Source: Spinacia oleracea (taxonomy: Eukaryota; Streptophyta; Magnoliopsida; Caryophyllales; Amaranthaceae). Taken from it: 64,000 bases of DNA. How positions within the stretch are numbered: position 1 is the stretch's first letter; the number at the start of each line of letters is the position of its first letter. The DNA is taken from assembly GCF_020520425.1 (NCBI RefSeq), contig NC_079489.1, forward strand, positions 16,826,001 through 16,890,000. The letters are read 5' to 3'. Below are positions 37,797 to 59,802 of this stretch, in pieces. The translations under genes were made by a program, and so were the position numbers. Below the pieces are notes generated by a model, which was not told the origin of the DNA, did no database searches, and worked only from the letters and a program-made list of their open reading frames with translations.

Positions 37797-38289
37797 TGTT
37801 AACAGTTGTATTAAAAAAATTTGAAGAAATTATATTGTAATTACTAAGAAGAAAACCTGTAATTCATTAATTATATAGAATTAAAATCCCAAATACTTGT
37901 ACAAATTTGTGAATACCAAATAGTATATTAGAAACTTATACAAAACCACAATGCTTTGGATTTGTCGCCATTACACTTTCTTCTGCTCTTCATTATACAT
38001 CATCATTCTTGTAAGACTAAAGTATCAACCTTGTGGATCTCCAAAAAAATCCAATGAAATACAAAGATTATATGGTATCAGGAGATTTAGAGAGAGATAC
38101 ATAGAAAGGGGAGAGAGATGATATCAGGAGATCTGTAGAGATGAGAGATGCGGTAGAAGAGAGAGAAAGAGTAGAAGAGAAGATCATGAGATGGATAGTG
38201 GCCAACGTGAAGGATATGCTAGGTTTTGCCTTTATATCTCACTTAAACACGCACTATTACCCTAATAAAATAGCAGAATTAATAAGTCA
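37797..38289. other. AT-rich then purine-rich DNA without a gene
   Basis: From 38085 to 38200 the plus strand is almost pure purine in GAGAGA-type runs. I see no gene or recognisable element end. Confidence 0.4.
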
Positions 38290-38484
38290 GTGGGTCGGAC
38301 TCGTACTCGGGTAAAATCCGACGGATCTAAATCAGGATCCGAGTCCGACTCCCACTCCATTCGGATTCGGAGTTTTCTAACCGGATTCGGATTTGGAATA
38401 TTTTTTTTCGGACTTGGATTGGAATTTTTTCTTCGGATCGTGTCGGACTCGGATCGGACTCGGATTCAATTGCCATCCCTAAGC
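38290..38484. mobile_element. hAT-like terminal fragment
   Basis: The right edge, read inversely, is CTTAGGGATGGCAATTGAAT, resembling hAT ends of the TAGGGATGGCAA type. The body is built of degenerate GGACTCGGATTC and TCCGAGTCCGAC repeats, the subterminal-repeat style also seen in the elements at 47777 and 59803. The left end could not be fixed. Confidence 0.5.
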
Positions 38485-38639
38485 ATGATGATCCTTTGAT
38501 AATCAAATATTCATCCATGGAAGCTTCTCTTTTCTCAAATTCACTGACTTCTCTTCTCCTTCCAAGTTTAAGGAATCCATCCAAACACCATCATAACCTA
38601 AACACGATGCTCCCCTCCCCAGTACCCCCTCCCCTTGCA

Positions 38640-41600
38640 TGTAACTTTACTAGCGGCAAGCATGATCAAGCTTCAAGGGAACCGTAACCCAGTCAGCTTA
38701 TCTCTCCATCCATCAGCCCTCTCTCTTTTTTCAAGCAGTGTCTGTTATCCAATTAAGCCATCTTTCAATGGAGCAGTACCTTACTCCTCAACCCCACCCC
38801 CAGATTCAACCCGCAAATCCACTACTTCCTTCCTATTTCTGAAGAGGTTACTCAAGGATATGCTCCAATTGGGTTCGCTCGGTTATTTCAAAATCATGTG
38901 GTATGTCTTTCTCCTCGGAATATTTCATCTCCTCCATCCTCAAGTTGTGGAAGCCAATTGGTCGAGTTAACGCTACTCCAATGGGAAAATGGGTACTTTC
39001 TATCCACTTTCGATCTTCAGGATGATATTGACAAAGTGATTCAACTAGAGCCATGATTTTTGAATGGTATCTTTGTATCTTTCTCTAAATGGTCTCCGAT
39101 TTCCAAACCTTCTATGTCTAGTATCATTGAAATTCAGGTCTAGGTGGAATTGTCGGAACTTCCAATCGAGTTCCACTATGTTGATTCCTGAGTTTTGACG
39201 ATGACAAACTTAAGCTATACTCACAACTGGTTATTTAAGGAATGTCACAGGTTTATATGAAACGATCAGCACACTTAGCAACAACAAGAATACAACGCTA
39301 CCAGCTGAGAAACCAGCAAGTCAATTAGAGTCCAGAAAGGTATAAGATCAGTTGATACAAATACAACTTAGTATGGGAACATAATATTTCATAGAGTCCT
39401 AAATCAGTTTTATTTTATAAAAGATAAGTGTCGATTTACAAAACTGATTTTACTATTTTACTTAAGGTTAAACTCTTAAACGTTTTAAGTTAATTCACAA
39501 CTCTCAAATCCGTAAGGATTGAGTTTATCTAAACGCGTTTTAAAGATGTTATTTGCGAAAATATATCTTTTGAAAAGAGTCCTAAATTGGTTTGAATTAG
39601 AATCTAGGGTAAACTCTTGGTTTCCTATATATACACCTTAAGTTCTCTGCGAAAGTTTTTTATCAGACTTATTTACATTAACCGGAAGCTTTCAGGTATT
39701 ACCCTTAAAGTCTTAATCTTTAAAGAGTCTGTTCCTGTTCCCATATAGAGCAGTATTTGTTACGTGGTCTTATATCTAGTATTTAGTATTAAGTTTAATA
39801 TTACTTTGTTTTCAGTTTAAAGTGTTGAGATATTGTATGTTAAGCCTGAGTCAGGCTTACTTGAGCAAGAGAGAAGATCTCACAAGAGATCTGTGAGGAG
39901 AAGCAGTTGAGGGACTGTTTCTGTAAGGGAAGGAACAACGAGGGGTTGTTCCTGGTCATCTGTAGTCAGAGGAGACTAACAGATTGTGGCTCGAGTAGAT
40001 TAGGCTTGTAAAGAAACTGAGTTGTTTTGCCTAATTAGTGAATGTGTTTAAGTCCCCAAAGGGACCGTGGTTTTTTCTCTCTATTGGGCCTAGAGAGTTT
40101 TCCACGCTAAATCTCGCTTGCATATTTTACTGTTTCTGTTCCTAGTAGTTTAATTTTTGTAAAACCGTAAAATATCAATTCACCCCCCCTCTTGAGGAAC
40201 TCTGTGAAACTAACACACTAGGAATCTATGCTCAGACAAATCGGAAATGAAATTGGGTCTTTTATCAAAGCAGATCCTCATTCCCTAAACCATACCAGAA
40301 CACGCTTTGCAAGGATCCTAATTCTCATTATCATCAAGGAACCTCAAAAAATTGCAATTTGGCTAGGGAAAATAAAACAGCAGTTAGTCTACAAGGATTG
40401 GCCTCTGTTATGTGAAAGGTGTAACAATATTGGCCATCTTTCTCTGACCTGTCCATCGTTCTATGTGAAGAGGGCAACATCCCCTCCATGTCAACCGCAC
40501 TCAACCGGCTAACTAAGATCTTAAGCACGTCAAACCAATCAGTTTCCAACAAAGGAAGGTCATCGGTCATCGATGGGGATCCAAACACTGGCATTAAAGG
40601 AGGCTATGTTTCTTCTCAGAAAAAGGAGTGGGACGAAGTTCGTTCAAAAAACCAACGGTCTTAATCCGCCAAAAATAAGGGTGTCAGTACTATCCAAGCC
40701 AAACATGTTGTAAATAGTAATAAACTTATCTTGGTAAATGACTTTTCAATGTTGGAAAATGAGATTGGTTCTCGTGTCGAAACATTTCACTTTGAGCAGA
40801 ACCTACACCTTAACACACTTAATCCTACCATCCCTTTTTCCTCTTCAAATCCTATCCGTTCAAATACCGCACCATCTAACCTCCCAGATCAACCAAAAGA
40901 AAAAATTAACTATTCAACCCCTTTTTTCTTATATTTTCCAGAAAACTCACCCAGTAAACCACAATACAATTACAATCTCTCTCTCCCCTACCTCCCCTCA
41001 CCATTTCCAACTTCCTAATTCTTCTAATGGCGGTATGGATTCCTCAGTGAAGAGAAAGGCCCGAATCTAGCACACTACTTATCAGACCCCAATTACACCA
41101 TAGGCTTCATCATGCCACCGGTGAAACTCCCAAAAAAACGTTCACCTAATTTCGACTCCATCGAGGAGCATTCTGACACTCTCAACCCTGACCTTAACAT
41201 TTCCAGAAATATGGCCCAATCAAACTATGTTCAAGGACAAAACCTTCTACAAAGGAGAGTGGATCGGGGTGTCGAAATGGATAGTTTGGATTTTGATGTT
41301 GAAACCAGAATTGAAGCCATCCATCTTTAAGAATCTCTCAATGATAGACTCGTATTTTCCACTAGATGTGGTTTCAGGTCACATACCTTTTCTGTCAGAT
41401 GTCACATCAATGTCTCTAGTAGTCGAGATACTCCTCAAATGGTGGGTAGGGCTGATCGAAAAAACCCACAGCCAACAAGCCCTCCCATGGCAGCTCCAAT
41501 TTTCGGCGGACCCGACACCCGTACTACTGCAAGAAATAAAATTGTTGCAAGAAATGGCTAACTGTTCAAGCGGCAGGAGGCTCCGACAACGTCAAGAGAA

Positions 41601-41690
41601 TGCACCTCATAACCCAAACCAAACCACTTCAACTCCACTATGCTTGGACTTGTATTTGAACATAGTAGATGGATGTTCATATGATCAAGT
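38640..41690 (+). pseudogene. L1-type LINE: ORF1 and start of ORF2, decayed
   Basis: With frame changes, the translation follows the plant LINE ORF1 pattern: a DUF4283-like part (VVEANWSS, ... SFSKWSP, IEIQVWVELSELPIEF), then after the inserted LTR MLRQIGNEIGSFIKADP, WLGKIKQQLVYKDWPLLC and a CCHC knuckle (CERCNNIGHLSLTC, about 40417-40458). The knuckle binds LINE RNA. Near 41570 GGSDNVKRMHLI resembles the beginning of the ORF2 endonuclease, which is then cut off near 41690. Many stops and shifts; interrupted by a solo LTR. Confidence 0.7.
39179..40215 (+). mobile_element. Solo LTR (copia type) inside LINE ORF1, TSD CACTA
   Basis: Starts TGTTGATTCCTGAGTTTTGA and ends CTAACA. It is flanked by the direct repeat CACTA at 39174-39178 and 40216-40220. 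The LINE protein reading resumes after the insertion. Near the end is TCAATTCACCCCCCCTCTTG, a motif common near LTR ends of plant copia elements. No internal region is left, so LTR-LTR recombination removed it. It is related to the solo LTR at 51696-52968. Confidence 0.88.
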
Positions 41691-44235
41691 TTAGAAACAA
41701 TCTTAATCATCATAGAATCTTGAAAACGGGACTTTTATTTAAACATAAAAGATGGATCTTCATATGATCTAGTTTTGAAAAGGAATTGCACTTTTCATAA
41801 ACATCCTTGAACTTTTGAAAATGTTTGGATTTTGTAAAATTGTGTGATTGTTATAAGGAATGCTTTTAAGAATAAAAGCATCAACTTACTAATCATTTTT
41901 TAAAACAAAGCTTGAATCTTGCATGGTATTATTGAAAAGGTGCTTTGACAATCATTTGGGAAGAATTTCAAGAATGAAATCTCCCCAAAGATGGCACTTT
42001 TGGCATGTTTTTCCTAGTTAGTCATGAGCATGAACTCAAATGACCACATCCTTGAAATTGTATTTAGAAATGTAGAAGAGTAGAAAGCATCATAATGTTT
42101 TGATTAGGGATTCGGAATTACCTATTTAGGATTAGGTTAGCTTTCCGATTAGTGCTCCCAGTTGCTTAAATGTTTTTGGATTTAGGATGGAAATTGTAGA
42201 ATTGAACTTGAATTTTGTATTTGATTTTTGAGAGGAAATTTCGAGATTACGATGATGTATTATCAATATGCCTCCTCAAATGCTTAGGAAATGATGGTTT
42301 AAATAGGGGATTAAGTAGCTAAAATCCAAAAGCCACATGCGCATGGCGCTGGTGACGTGGCCCATAATTCGCAAAAACAAGGACGATGACGCCGTCCTTG
42401 ATTTTGTTTTATATTGTTGTACCTTCGTACTGTTTGTACGATTTTGGCACGTAGTGTTTGGTTGGGGATTAAGGCTTGGTTTGTGTCTAAAAAAAAGCCG
42501 TTTTTGAATTCGGATTTTGTGTTTGTACTTGGTTTTACAGGACGGGGCCCAACATGCTCGGTTTTATGGGTCGGCGCCCGAATTTGGATTGCTCAATGTC
42601 ATTTTGACTGGAAAAGGCCTTATAAAACCAATGGAGAGGTCCATTGGGTGAGATTGTGTTTGGATTTTGAAATTGATTTTTGAGAATTGAATTTTGTACC
42701 GAGTTCCGTAATGGGAACGAGCTCGGGAATTGGACTTTGGATTTTGGATTTTGGAATACACTTTAGCAATTAGGACTTCCTCACGGAGTTGCACCAACTA
42801 CCTAGCAAGGATAATAGCAACGTCATCATCCCATTAGGGGAGACACGAATTAGGTGTCAACAATAATCAATTGTAATTTTCAGAATTGGTTTAAGACATA
42901 AAGTGTTAATTTTTAATGGTTTTAACATGAAATTAGCCAAATTTCATGCTAGGGTTTTAAGGGATTAATTGTAATTATTATTTTATCGATTAACGATTAA
43001 TTTCTAATTATTTCAAGTGTTTTAAAACTTAATAAAGTTTCTAAAAATTTAATGAACATGGATAATAATTAAGTCTCGCTGTTTTAATGATAGGAGGTGA
43101 TTTCTAGAGAACTAACTTGAATTTCAAAGTGGCCCCGACTTTTAGAACTTCAAGGTACGTGCAATTATAGGGTGACCACCTTATTTCCATGATGATTCAT
43201 GTGATGATTTTATCTTGCGATTCATGTATTTGGACTAGGTATGGGTTCATGTTTGATTGTGTGAACAAACATGTTATGATTGGTTTATGTTTGTTGAATT
43301 GAAGTAAACAAGCATGTTATGATTGGTTTATGTTTGTTGAATTGAAGTAAGCAAGTTATGATTGGTTTATGTTTGTTGAATTTGAATAACAAGCATGTTG
43401 TCCAAGTATGGTTATGCATGTATGATTTATTCACATGCAAGGAAGGGTTTATGCTATTGTACGTAATGTCTAACATGTTTTGAGCCAAGTTATTGTGCCT
43501 AGTTGCAATATTGTTATTTACCACATATGAAGGGATAACTCTTGTTAGCCACCGCATATGTAAGGTAGACTTTCGAGTCAATTGAAATAAGGATTCATTC
43601 ATGCCTAGTGCACAACCCGCATGTTAATGTGCATGTCGTGGATTACTCAACAAGTGTTGAGAAGGAACCAATTCACTTGCATCTTGATTGATTGATCACA
43701 AGTCCTAATGAATTAAAAAGGGAGTCTTGTTTAGTTGCCCGTTTATTAAATGGATTGCTTGACTGTGTCTTGAGTCGGCTTTGTGAATAAAATATTAATA
43801 AACGTAAAGTGCAACCAGAAGAAGCTTCAAAACTCTTGGAACGTATATATCTCGATTATGAACATGGGGGGGGGTCTTGCTGTAAAACTTGACTCCTATG
43901 AATGATACAAGACAATGTTTCATTCTTTTTATTCGCTGGAATTCCGTCGGTATGACCCGACAACTTTTATTATTTTAGGTGTGTGGTTAGCTCCCAACAC
44001 TTGTCCTTTGGGCATTTTTAGGCTCGTTCAAATCTTATTCTAATTAATCTACAACTCAAGAGTCGAGTCGAGAGTCGAGTCTTGTCTTCATGATCAATTG
44101 TTATTGATTGACTTTTTCATGTGATTTAATTATTGTGGGAGTGAAGCATGTTAGCATAGGATTTCATTTTAGCTTGTTTGTACTCAGATTTTGCTAATTA
44201 CGTGCTTTGTGTTGGTCATGGCCTACGCCTAATGA
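41691..44235. mobile_element. Gypsy-like non-coding remnant interrupting the LINE
   Basis: It separates the LINE ORF2 start from its 3' end. It contains AT-rich DNA, a block with GGGGCCCAACATGC and GGGTCGGCGCCCG (42541-42580), GGGGAGACACGAATTAGGTG (about 42836-42855), and a long part (42870-44235) whose style (GTTTGTACTCAGATTTTGCT near 44177) resembles the end of gypsy LTRs. An imperfect duplication around ATGGATGTTCATATGATC is at 41670-41785. No clear TG...CA boundaries or coding region. Confidence 0.4.
43263..43400 (+). repeat. Short tandem repeat, ~43-bp unit
   Basis: About three copies of a unit containing TTATGATTGGTTTATGTTTG, the third with a small deletion. It lies in the gypsy-like remnant. 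Confidence 0.85.
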
Positions 44236-44930
44236 CCCTATGATGATCCTTCAATTGCATTCGCATTGTTGGGGAGTAGAAATTGATAACAGGTTGGTAG
44301 AGTTGATTAGCAAGAGAAGCCATCCCCAAGTTGGATAGACTCAAGACCAGAGCTATATTATTCAAAATTGGTATTGGTGACAGCAATGCTTGTGCTATAT
44401 GTGGCATTGGTGTTGAAAACCAGTGCCCATCTCCTTTTTTAGTGCAAATTTAGTAAGGGTTGTTTGCAGTTGGTCTTGCAATGGTTAGGTTTCCACCAGA
44501 CAGAGACAATTTACTCCAGATGCTCCAATGGGTTTGCAGATACTGCAAGAAGGGGTTCAGAAGTAGGGTGGTTATTGCTGCTCTAGCATACCTTGTGTAT
44601 CAGGTGTGGAGAGCAAGGAATATAGTTGTGTGGGATCTCCATGTTCCATCTCAACACAGTGTAGTTCAGGATATTCAGTTCATTACAAAACACATAATTA
44701 AGAATTTAGTCTGTAAGAAGACTAGCAGTGTAGATCAGGAGTGGTTCAACTCTTTGTGAGTTGCCCTTGTGTTGTTTCTGGCTCAGTTTGTTGAGCTGTA
44801 GTTGTTGCAGGTCTGTTCCTTGGGGTTGATCCCCTTGGTTCTTTCCTGGTTAGGGTGTATGTCTCATTTTCAGTTGATATATATTGCTGACTTGCTTGCC
44901 AGAAAATAAATAAATTAGGTTTTGTAAGGT
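44236..44930 (+). pseudogene. LINE 3' end with zinc-binding reverse transcriptase tail
   Basis: With frame changes the translation reads like the zf-RVT region at the C terminus of plant LINE ORF2: RLKTRA-type start, FKIGIGDSNACAICGIGVE, CSWSCNG, then ALAYLVYQVWRARNIVVW and a stop at 44759. An untranslated tail follows, ending in an A-rich stretch near 44915. It has the same orientation as the ORF1 remnant, so it may be the other half of that LINE. Confidence 0.65.
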
Positions 44931-45179
44931 ATTATAAGGTCATATAAGGTCTTATAACATTTGTGAACTCTAAGCATCAAGAGGTTTTGTTTATTACGTC
45001 GCCCCCTCAAGATCACAATCCTACCTTTAGTGAACTCCAAACGACCTTCCTTAAGATGAATAACATAACTCAGGCCATCCAACGATCCAAAGACATGAGA
45101 TTGCGATCAAGTCTCAAAATATATATACCTTACCTCTCGTAATTTTTGAGTCTTCCCATCATATGTTTTGATCTCAACC

Positions 45180-46166
45180 TCACTTATACCCTCAACCTTA
45201 GCCTATTCCCCATTAAGTAAGGTAAAACACAACCCTTCAGTTTGTTTATAAGAAGTAAACCATTCCTTCCTACAACAAAAATGTTGTCAGCATCCCGAAT
45301 TCAAAATCCAACCCTCCTTTGGATTTTTAGTCTCCTCCACCATGAGAGCCATATCCTCATCAATTGTAATAGTAGTAGTACCTCCAACCCTTTCTTCCCT
45401 CAACGCCATAAAGTCTTCCTTGTACTTAGGATACTTTGATTGAATATGTCCTACCTCGTCACAGTACCAACACTTGATATGAGGGTATGTATTGCCCGCC
45501 TTCTTCTTGCCTTACCATTTTTTGTTACTACCATTCGCTACCAATCCTACTCTTCCATAGATTGATGACGACTCCCTTTGCCTCATGAACCTCTTCGCCT
45601 CGAATAACACGACTATGGTATCGTCCAAAGCAACTGTAGTCTTCCGTACAAGTGAACTACTTATCACAGAGTTATACCTTTTGGGGAGAGATGTCAACAA
45701 TAAAATTGTCTTGTCGTCCTCCTCGTTTTCACATCTAAACTCGTCAATTGGGTGATTAAGCCATTAAACTTATTTAGATGACCTTGCAGTGCGCTACCTT
45801 CTTCCATCTCAAGTGAATAAAGATACTTCTTCAAGAACAACTTGTTGGCCAGTGACTTAGATGCGTACATCTTAATCAATTTGTCCCACAATTCTTTAAT
45901 TTGGATTATTGTCCTCTAAGATGTTGTACTTAATCTCCGTTGCAAGAGCCAATCTGATCGTACTAGTAGCCAAATTTGCATATCCTCCTACTTGTATTTT
46001 CCCATCGAATGAAGTTTCTTATCTTTCAAAGTCTTGCGAAGACCTTAATGTATAAGAATATCCTTAATTCTACTTTGCCACAATGAGAAGTTCGTCTTCT
46101 CGTTAAAAGTTTCTACCTTCTACTTGTTACCGAAATCATCCATGGATACACCCAACTCTGATACCA
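45180..46166 (-). pseudogene. Ty1/copia gag-protease remnant with PBS
   Basis: On the minus strand a primer-binding site (CTGGTATCAGAGTTGGG, about 46151-46167) is followed by a gag start (MDDFGNK), then fragments in different frames: MYASKSLANKLFLKKYLYSL, HLNKFNGLITQLTSL, LTSLPKRYN. A zinc knuckle (CWYCDEVGH) and a protease-like GWIL..SGC follow. This is the Tnt1-like copia gag pattern. There are several stops and shifts, and everything after protease is missing at about 45180. It is unrelated in sequence to the 27-38 kb element. Confidence 0.75.
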
Positions 46167-46485
46167 GTTTTTTATAACAAAAAATGTGCCACAAATGATT
46201 AGGAAAAACCCTGCAAATACAACGTGGAACAAATATAAAAAACAATAAAAAGACACAAGGGTTTATGTTGAAAATTTTCCTTCCCTCAAATAATATCGTG
46301 TGATTAAGTTCCTGCAAAATAATACAACAACTCCCAAACTGATGATTCCTCTCACCAATGTGTTATCCCTCTTATTTTCTAGTTAGGTTTAAACCCCTTT
46401 TTATAGGCTAAACTATAGACTCTCGTCTACTAAAATATATTTATTTTCCGAATCTAAATAATTATAGAGATTGTTACATACCAAA
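46167..46485 (-). repeat. Possible 5' LTR of the copia gag remnant
   Basis: It lies directly upstream of the PBS. On the minus strand it would begin TGTAACAATCTC and end beside CTGGTATCAGAG. There is no second LTR to compare, so both the boundary and the identity are tentative. Confidence 0.4.
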
Positions 46486-46811
46486 ATTATATCTAACTAG
46501 GAAACAAATAAACAAACAAGATTATAATCGAAATACTTGCCGACGTTTACTTCCCTGCGTGAGTTGTTAAGTATTTCATTACGAAACAACTAGTAAATGC
46601 ATCCACTCCCACATTCCCACTAGCATTACATCACACAAATTATGTCTACCATCAACGTCAATTATTTTATCAAACTTTGCTATGAAGTCACATGTAACTT
46701 TGACCTTATGCTAGTTTTGAATTCTCGTTGATTTAATTAAGTTGCGTTTAATTCCGAACGCGTTCACTGAATTTCAAAGAAGAACGATCCAACGAAATCA
46801 AAGAAAAATAA

Positions 46812-47155
46812 TACTCCTTCCGTCCCAAAATACTCGTTACACTTTCCTTTTTTATCCGTCACAGATTACTCGTTACACTTTTTTTCCAACCCATTTTAGG
46901 AATTTTTTTATCATATTTTAATAGACGTCCCTTTCTCAATTTGGCTCACCACACAAATATTTTTAATTTCAACTCTCCTATCCTTCAATATAAAAATATC
47001 ATACATTCTCTTTTCTCTAATATTAAAATAACCCATTAACTTACATCACATCTACTTTTTAATAAAATAAAATAATAGTTGATAAGCACACTACTATTTA
47101 TCACATTAAATTGTGTGCACAGGAGAGTGTAACGATTATTCTGGGGTTAATTTGA
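46812..47155. mobile_element. Stowaway-like MITE
   Basis: TACTCCTTCCGTCCCAAAAT on the left. CTCGTTACAC appears twice near the left end (46834 and 46868) and its inverse GTGTAACGA near the right end. The right terminus is degenerate. Not coding. Confidence 0.65.
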
Positions 47156-47667
47156 GATAACATAGTCACAATCCCTCTTGCAAATGTGTTATCTAAATGT
47201 TTTATGCGATTAATTTAATTACAAGCATGTCCGTGATATGATTCTTGATTGTATTTTCAGATGCTGAATGATTTTTAAGTACTCTGTATGGCTTTTGAAT
47301 TTTCATCCTCAAAACTAATAAGTAGTGATTATAAGTAATAAAATTAATGATATGGAGTAAACCATAATAATATCGTTAAAGGTCATTTTGCATAACTACA
47401 ACTAACAAACGATTTTACCAAACATCTTTATAAACCACCAACAAAACCAATCATGCAAACAATTGGTCAAACTTAAGGATGGCAAATGGGCGAGAGGGCA
47501 GGGCGGGGCGGGTGTGGATACCCTTCCCCCATACCTATACCCACCACCCATGGTAGGTGAACAATCAATATCCATGCCTGCCCACTTTGTTATAAACAAC
47601 TCACTCCACCACCCAAGTGGACATCCAATATCAGCTTATACCGACCTACTGTCGACATATACTCTCA

Positions 47668-48470
47668 TACTTCCTCTATTCTTATTTATATGATACAATT
47701 GGGGTTTTGACACTATTCACACAAACTCTTTTGATTTCAATTTGTGATTTATACTTAAGAAAAACATAGTCGTGTGTAGGGGTGTGCACGGTCCGGTCCG
47801 GACCGGAAATTGGACCGGAACCAGACCGGAACCAGACCGGAATCGGACCGGTCCTTGAAAATACATGATTCCGGTTTTCCGGTCCGGCCCGGTCAAAACC
47901 TGGAATTTTCCGGTCCGGACCGGTGACCCGGAATGTAATTATAAAAATGTAAGTTTAGATAGAAGAGCCCAATTTATAGCCCGCATACATTAATCTCCTC
48001 CCACAAAAAAAGAGACTTTGAGATTTTTTTGTACATCATTGGCCTTTATCCCCTTTAATTAAGCTTATGATGTGATGTATGCTATACTTAAAGAGAAATA
48101 TAGGTTGTAAAAAGATAAAATCGTAAAAACAAATTGAGTTTAAGATTGTAAATCGCAAAAATTAAAAAATCGGTCCAAGCCGGTCCAAAACCGGACCGGA
48201 CCAAAATTTTCCGGTCCGGTCCTCGGTCCGGGAATTCTGAAAATTCCGGTCTACCGGTCCAACCGGTTCCGGTCCGGTCCGGTCCGGTTTTGAACATGTG
48301 CACACCCCTAGTCGTGTGGGGTCTTGTTTGATTCGTCTCAATAAATATTTTTTAAATATCAACTTTTTATAATTTTTTCTTATCCATAATTGTAGATATT
48401 AATGTTCGAAATTGTGCATTGGCAAACGTGACTAAATAATTGTGTCATATAAGTAAGAACAGAGGAAGTA
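47668..48470. mobile_element. MITE family B copy, split by a hAT element
   Basis: The ends TACTTCCTCTATTCTTATTT and its inverse (AAGTAAGAACAGAGGAAGTA) flank an interior that, once the hAT at 47777-48310 is taken out, matches the family copies in REM intron 4 and LysRS intron 16 (CATAGTCGTGTGGGGTCTTG, then AACTTTTTATAATTTTT). Confidence 0.8.
47777..48310. mobile_element. Non-autonomous hAT element, TSD GTCGTGTG
   Basis: 534 bp with perfect 13-bp TIRs (TAGGGGTGTGCAC) and a perfect 8-bp target duplication GTCGTGTG at 47769-47776 and 48311-48318, both hallmarks of hAT. Arrays of CCGGTCCGGACC-type repeats lie inside both ends and can pair with each other. No transposase. The TSD is sequence of the surrounding MITE, so the order of insertion is certain. 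Confidence 0.93.
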
Positions 48471-48959
48471 TATCTGTTTGGAAGTACTTTAAAAAGTTAT
48501 AAAAATAGTTAAGGGTGTAAATAAAGTAGGGAGCAGACAGACAGGTGAACGCGTAGGAGAATATGGGGTGGGTATCATGAGTTCATATCCACCAACTACC
48601 CACAACCCATGGCAAGTATACTTTCGATATCCATACCCGCCCACTATCAGCCAAAGTCATGTCCATACCCACACCCATTCCCCTACCCATATTCGTTTAT
48701 ACCCACGACCATCTATACTCTTTAGGCAAGTCATACAACTAAACACAATCGACTTGTCAATAAACAATGTCAAACAAAGTCAACCAATTTTTTTTTTGCT
48801 TGGTCACCAAGTAATACTTCTTAATTACCTTTAGTTTTTTATGACTAACTTCATTACAAGTCCTTTTTTAACTTAAAACCTTTTGAATGTAACTTTCATT
48901 TTCAATTATAATTAAAAAAAACCCTTAAAAAAAATTAGGGGTCAAAGACTAAATTAAAA

Positions 48960-49186
48960 TTTCCAAAAATTGGGCCAATATAATTTCAACATACACCATA
49001 CTACTTTCTTCCCCCATGAATATCGTCATCAAACATTTCATAAAGCCCAAACTAAAACCCCTAACCCCATTTTTTCTCTCTCACTCTCCCACTCTCTCCG
49101 CCGTCCTTCTGCGTCGACTTATTCCTCAACCGCCACCTTCTTTTTCCTTCCTCCGCCACCTCTCCTCTTCTTCTCCGCCGTCAAAC
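48960..49186 (+). promoter_or_regulatory. LysRS promoter and 5' UTR
   Basis: Site II motif TGGGCC at 48971-48976 and its inverse AGCCCA at 49044-49049. A telo-box-like AAAACCCCTAACCCC is at 49054-49068, followed by a CT-rich leader (49070-49180). The order and spacing resemble the eIF3A promoter and suggest a transcription start near 49070. Confidence 0.55.
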
Positions 49187-58817
<9,631 letters not shown>

Positions 58818-59802
58818 TGTTTACACCACTAGCAAATGTTGCGTGATGACTTGTGCTTGGTGATTGAGTCGTAAATCATTTATCAACACCACTCCGTTTT
58901 TGTTACTCTCTTGGAATAGTGTGGTTCATCATTTTCTAACAAAAATCAGCGATTCTAATTATTAACTGCATATGATTAGAATTTTACGATACCTGCTTTT
59001 TTTTTCCTTTGCCTGCATGCATATTATATTTTCATTAGCTAGACTGGTGCTTGTTTTTAAAGCTAGATGATCTACGCATGAAGACGTTTGAGACAAAAGT
59101 TTTCAATAACTGATAATCTTATTAACAAATGTCTTCCTTTTCGCAAAAAACCGCTACCAAAACTGGGTATTTGAACGTTTTTTACTTGCACAATTTGCAA
59201 TCTAGAAGGGCTAAGATGTAAAATGATAACAATATCAATTTTTTATAGAATTATTTCATATTATACCATATTATTATTTAGTTGCAATATTGGTCACTTT
59301 AATTGCATACCAATGTACAACTTGGCCGCTTTGATAAATCTCTTTCAAAAGGTCTTGTTGGACTTGAAATTAGTTGGGCCCGTTAGGCCTTTTAGCTTCA
59401 TGAAGCAATTTTGTGGGCCAGTGTAGATAAATAGGTACTTTGTTAACCCTAAATTACAAGAAATACTTTTCAGGTTTCTTTTTCTTCCTATTCAACGCGA
59501 GTATTAATTACTCTTTTATCCTATTTGGTGCCATCACATTATTTTCTATGTTTAACAAACATTTTTTAAATTTCAAAATTAGTTACAAAATTTTATTTTT
59601 TATTGGTTGGTTTCTAACGACTTACTATGCAGCGCCCTAATAACTCGATAAATATGGCTGTTTTAATTATATACATTAGATATATTGATATTAGATTAGA
59701 TAAGATTTATTCCTTCAAAATTACGAAAAGTTATTCCAATGTACAATAAATTTATATAAGATCTTATTAAGGTGTAATTTACGATGTAGTTTACATTGTA
59801 TA
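58818..59802. other. LysRS 3' flank and repeat debris
   Basis: The LysRS 3' UTR is on the left. Around 59580-59660 there is a diverged copy of the unit found at 19.2-21 kb (TTTTTTATTGGTTGG, CAGCGCCCTAATAACTC, AAATATGGC). CAGGTTTCTTTTTCTTCCTA (59472) recurs as a variant at about 61623. No gene. Confidence 0.45.

Larger units (their letters stand above)
47473..48740. mobile_element. hAT-like element host of nested insertions
   Basis: The left edge TAAGGATGGCAAATGGGC is a hAT-type end. The left part (47473-47667) and a right part (about 48490-48740) share ACCCATGG..A, CCATACCCGCCCAC and related CCCAC-rich motifs. Between them is the MITE at 47668-48470. The right terminus was not fixed, and two separate fragments remain possible. 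Confidence 0.45.
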
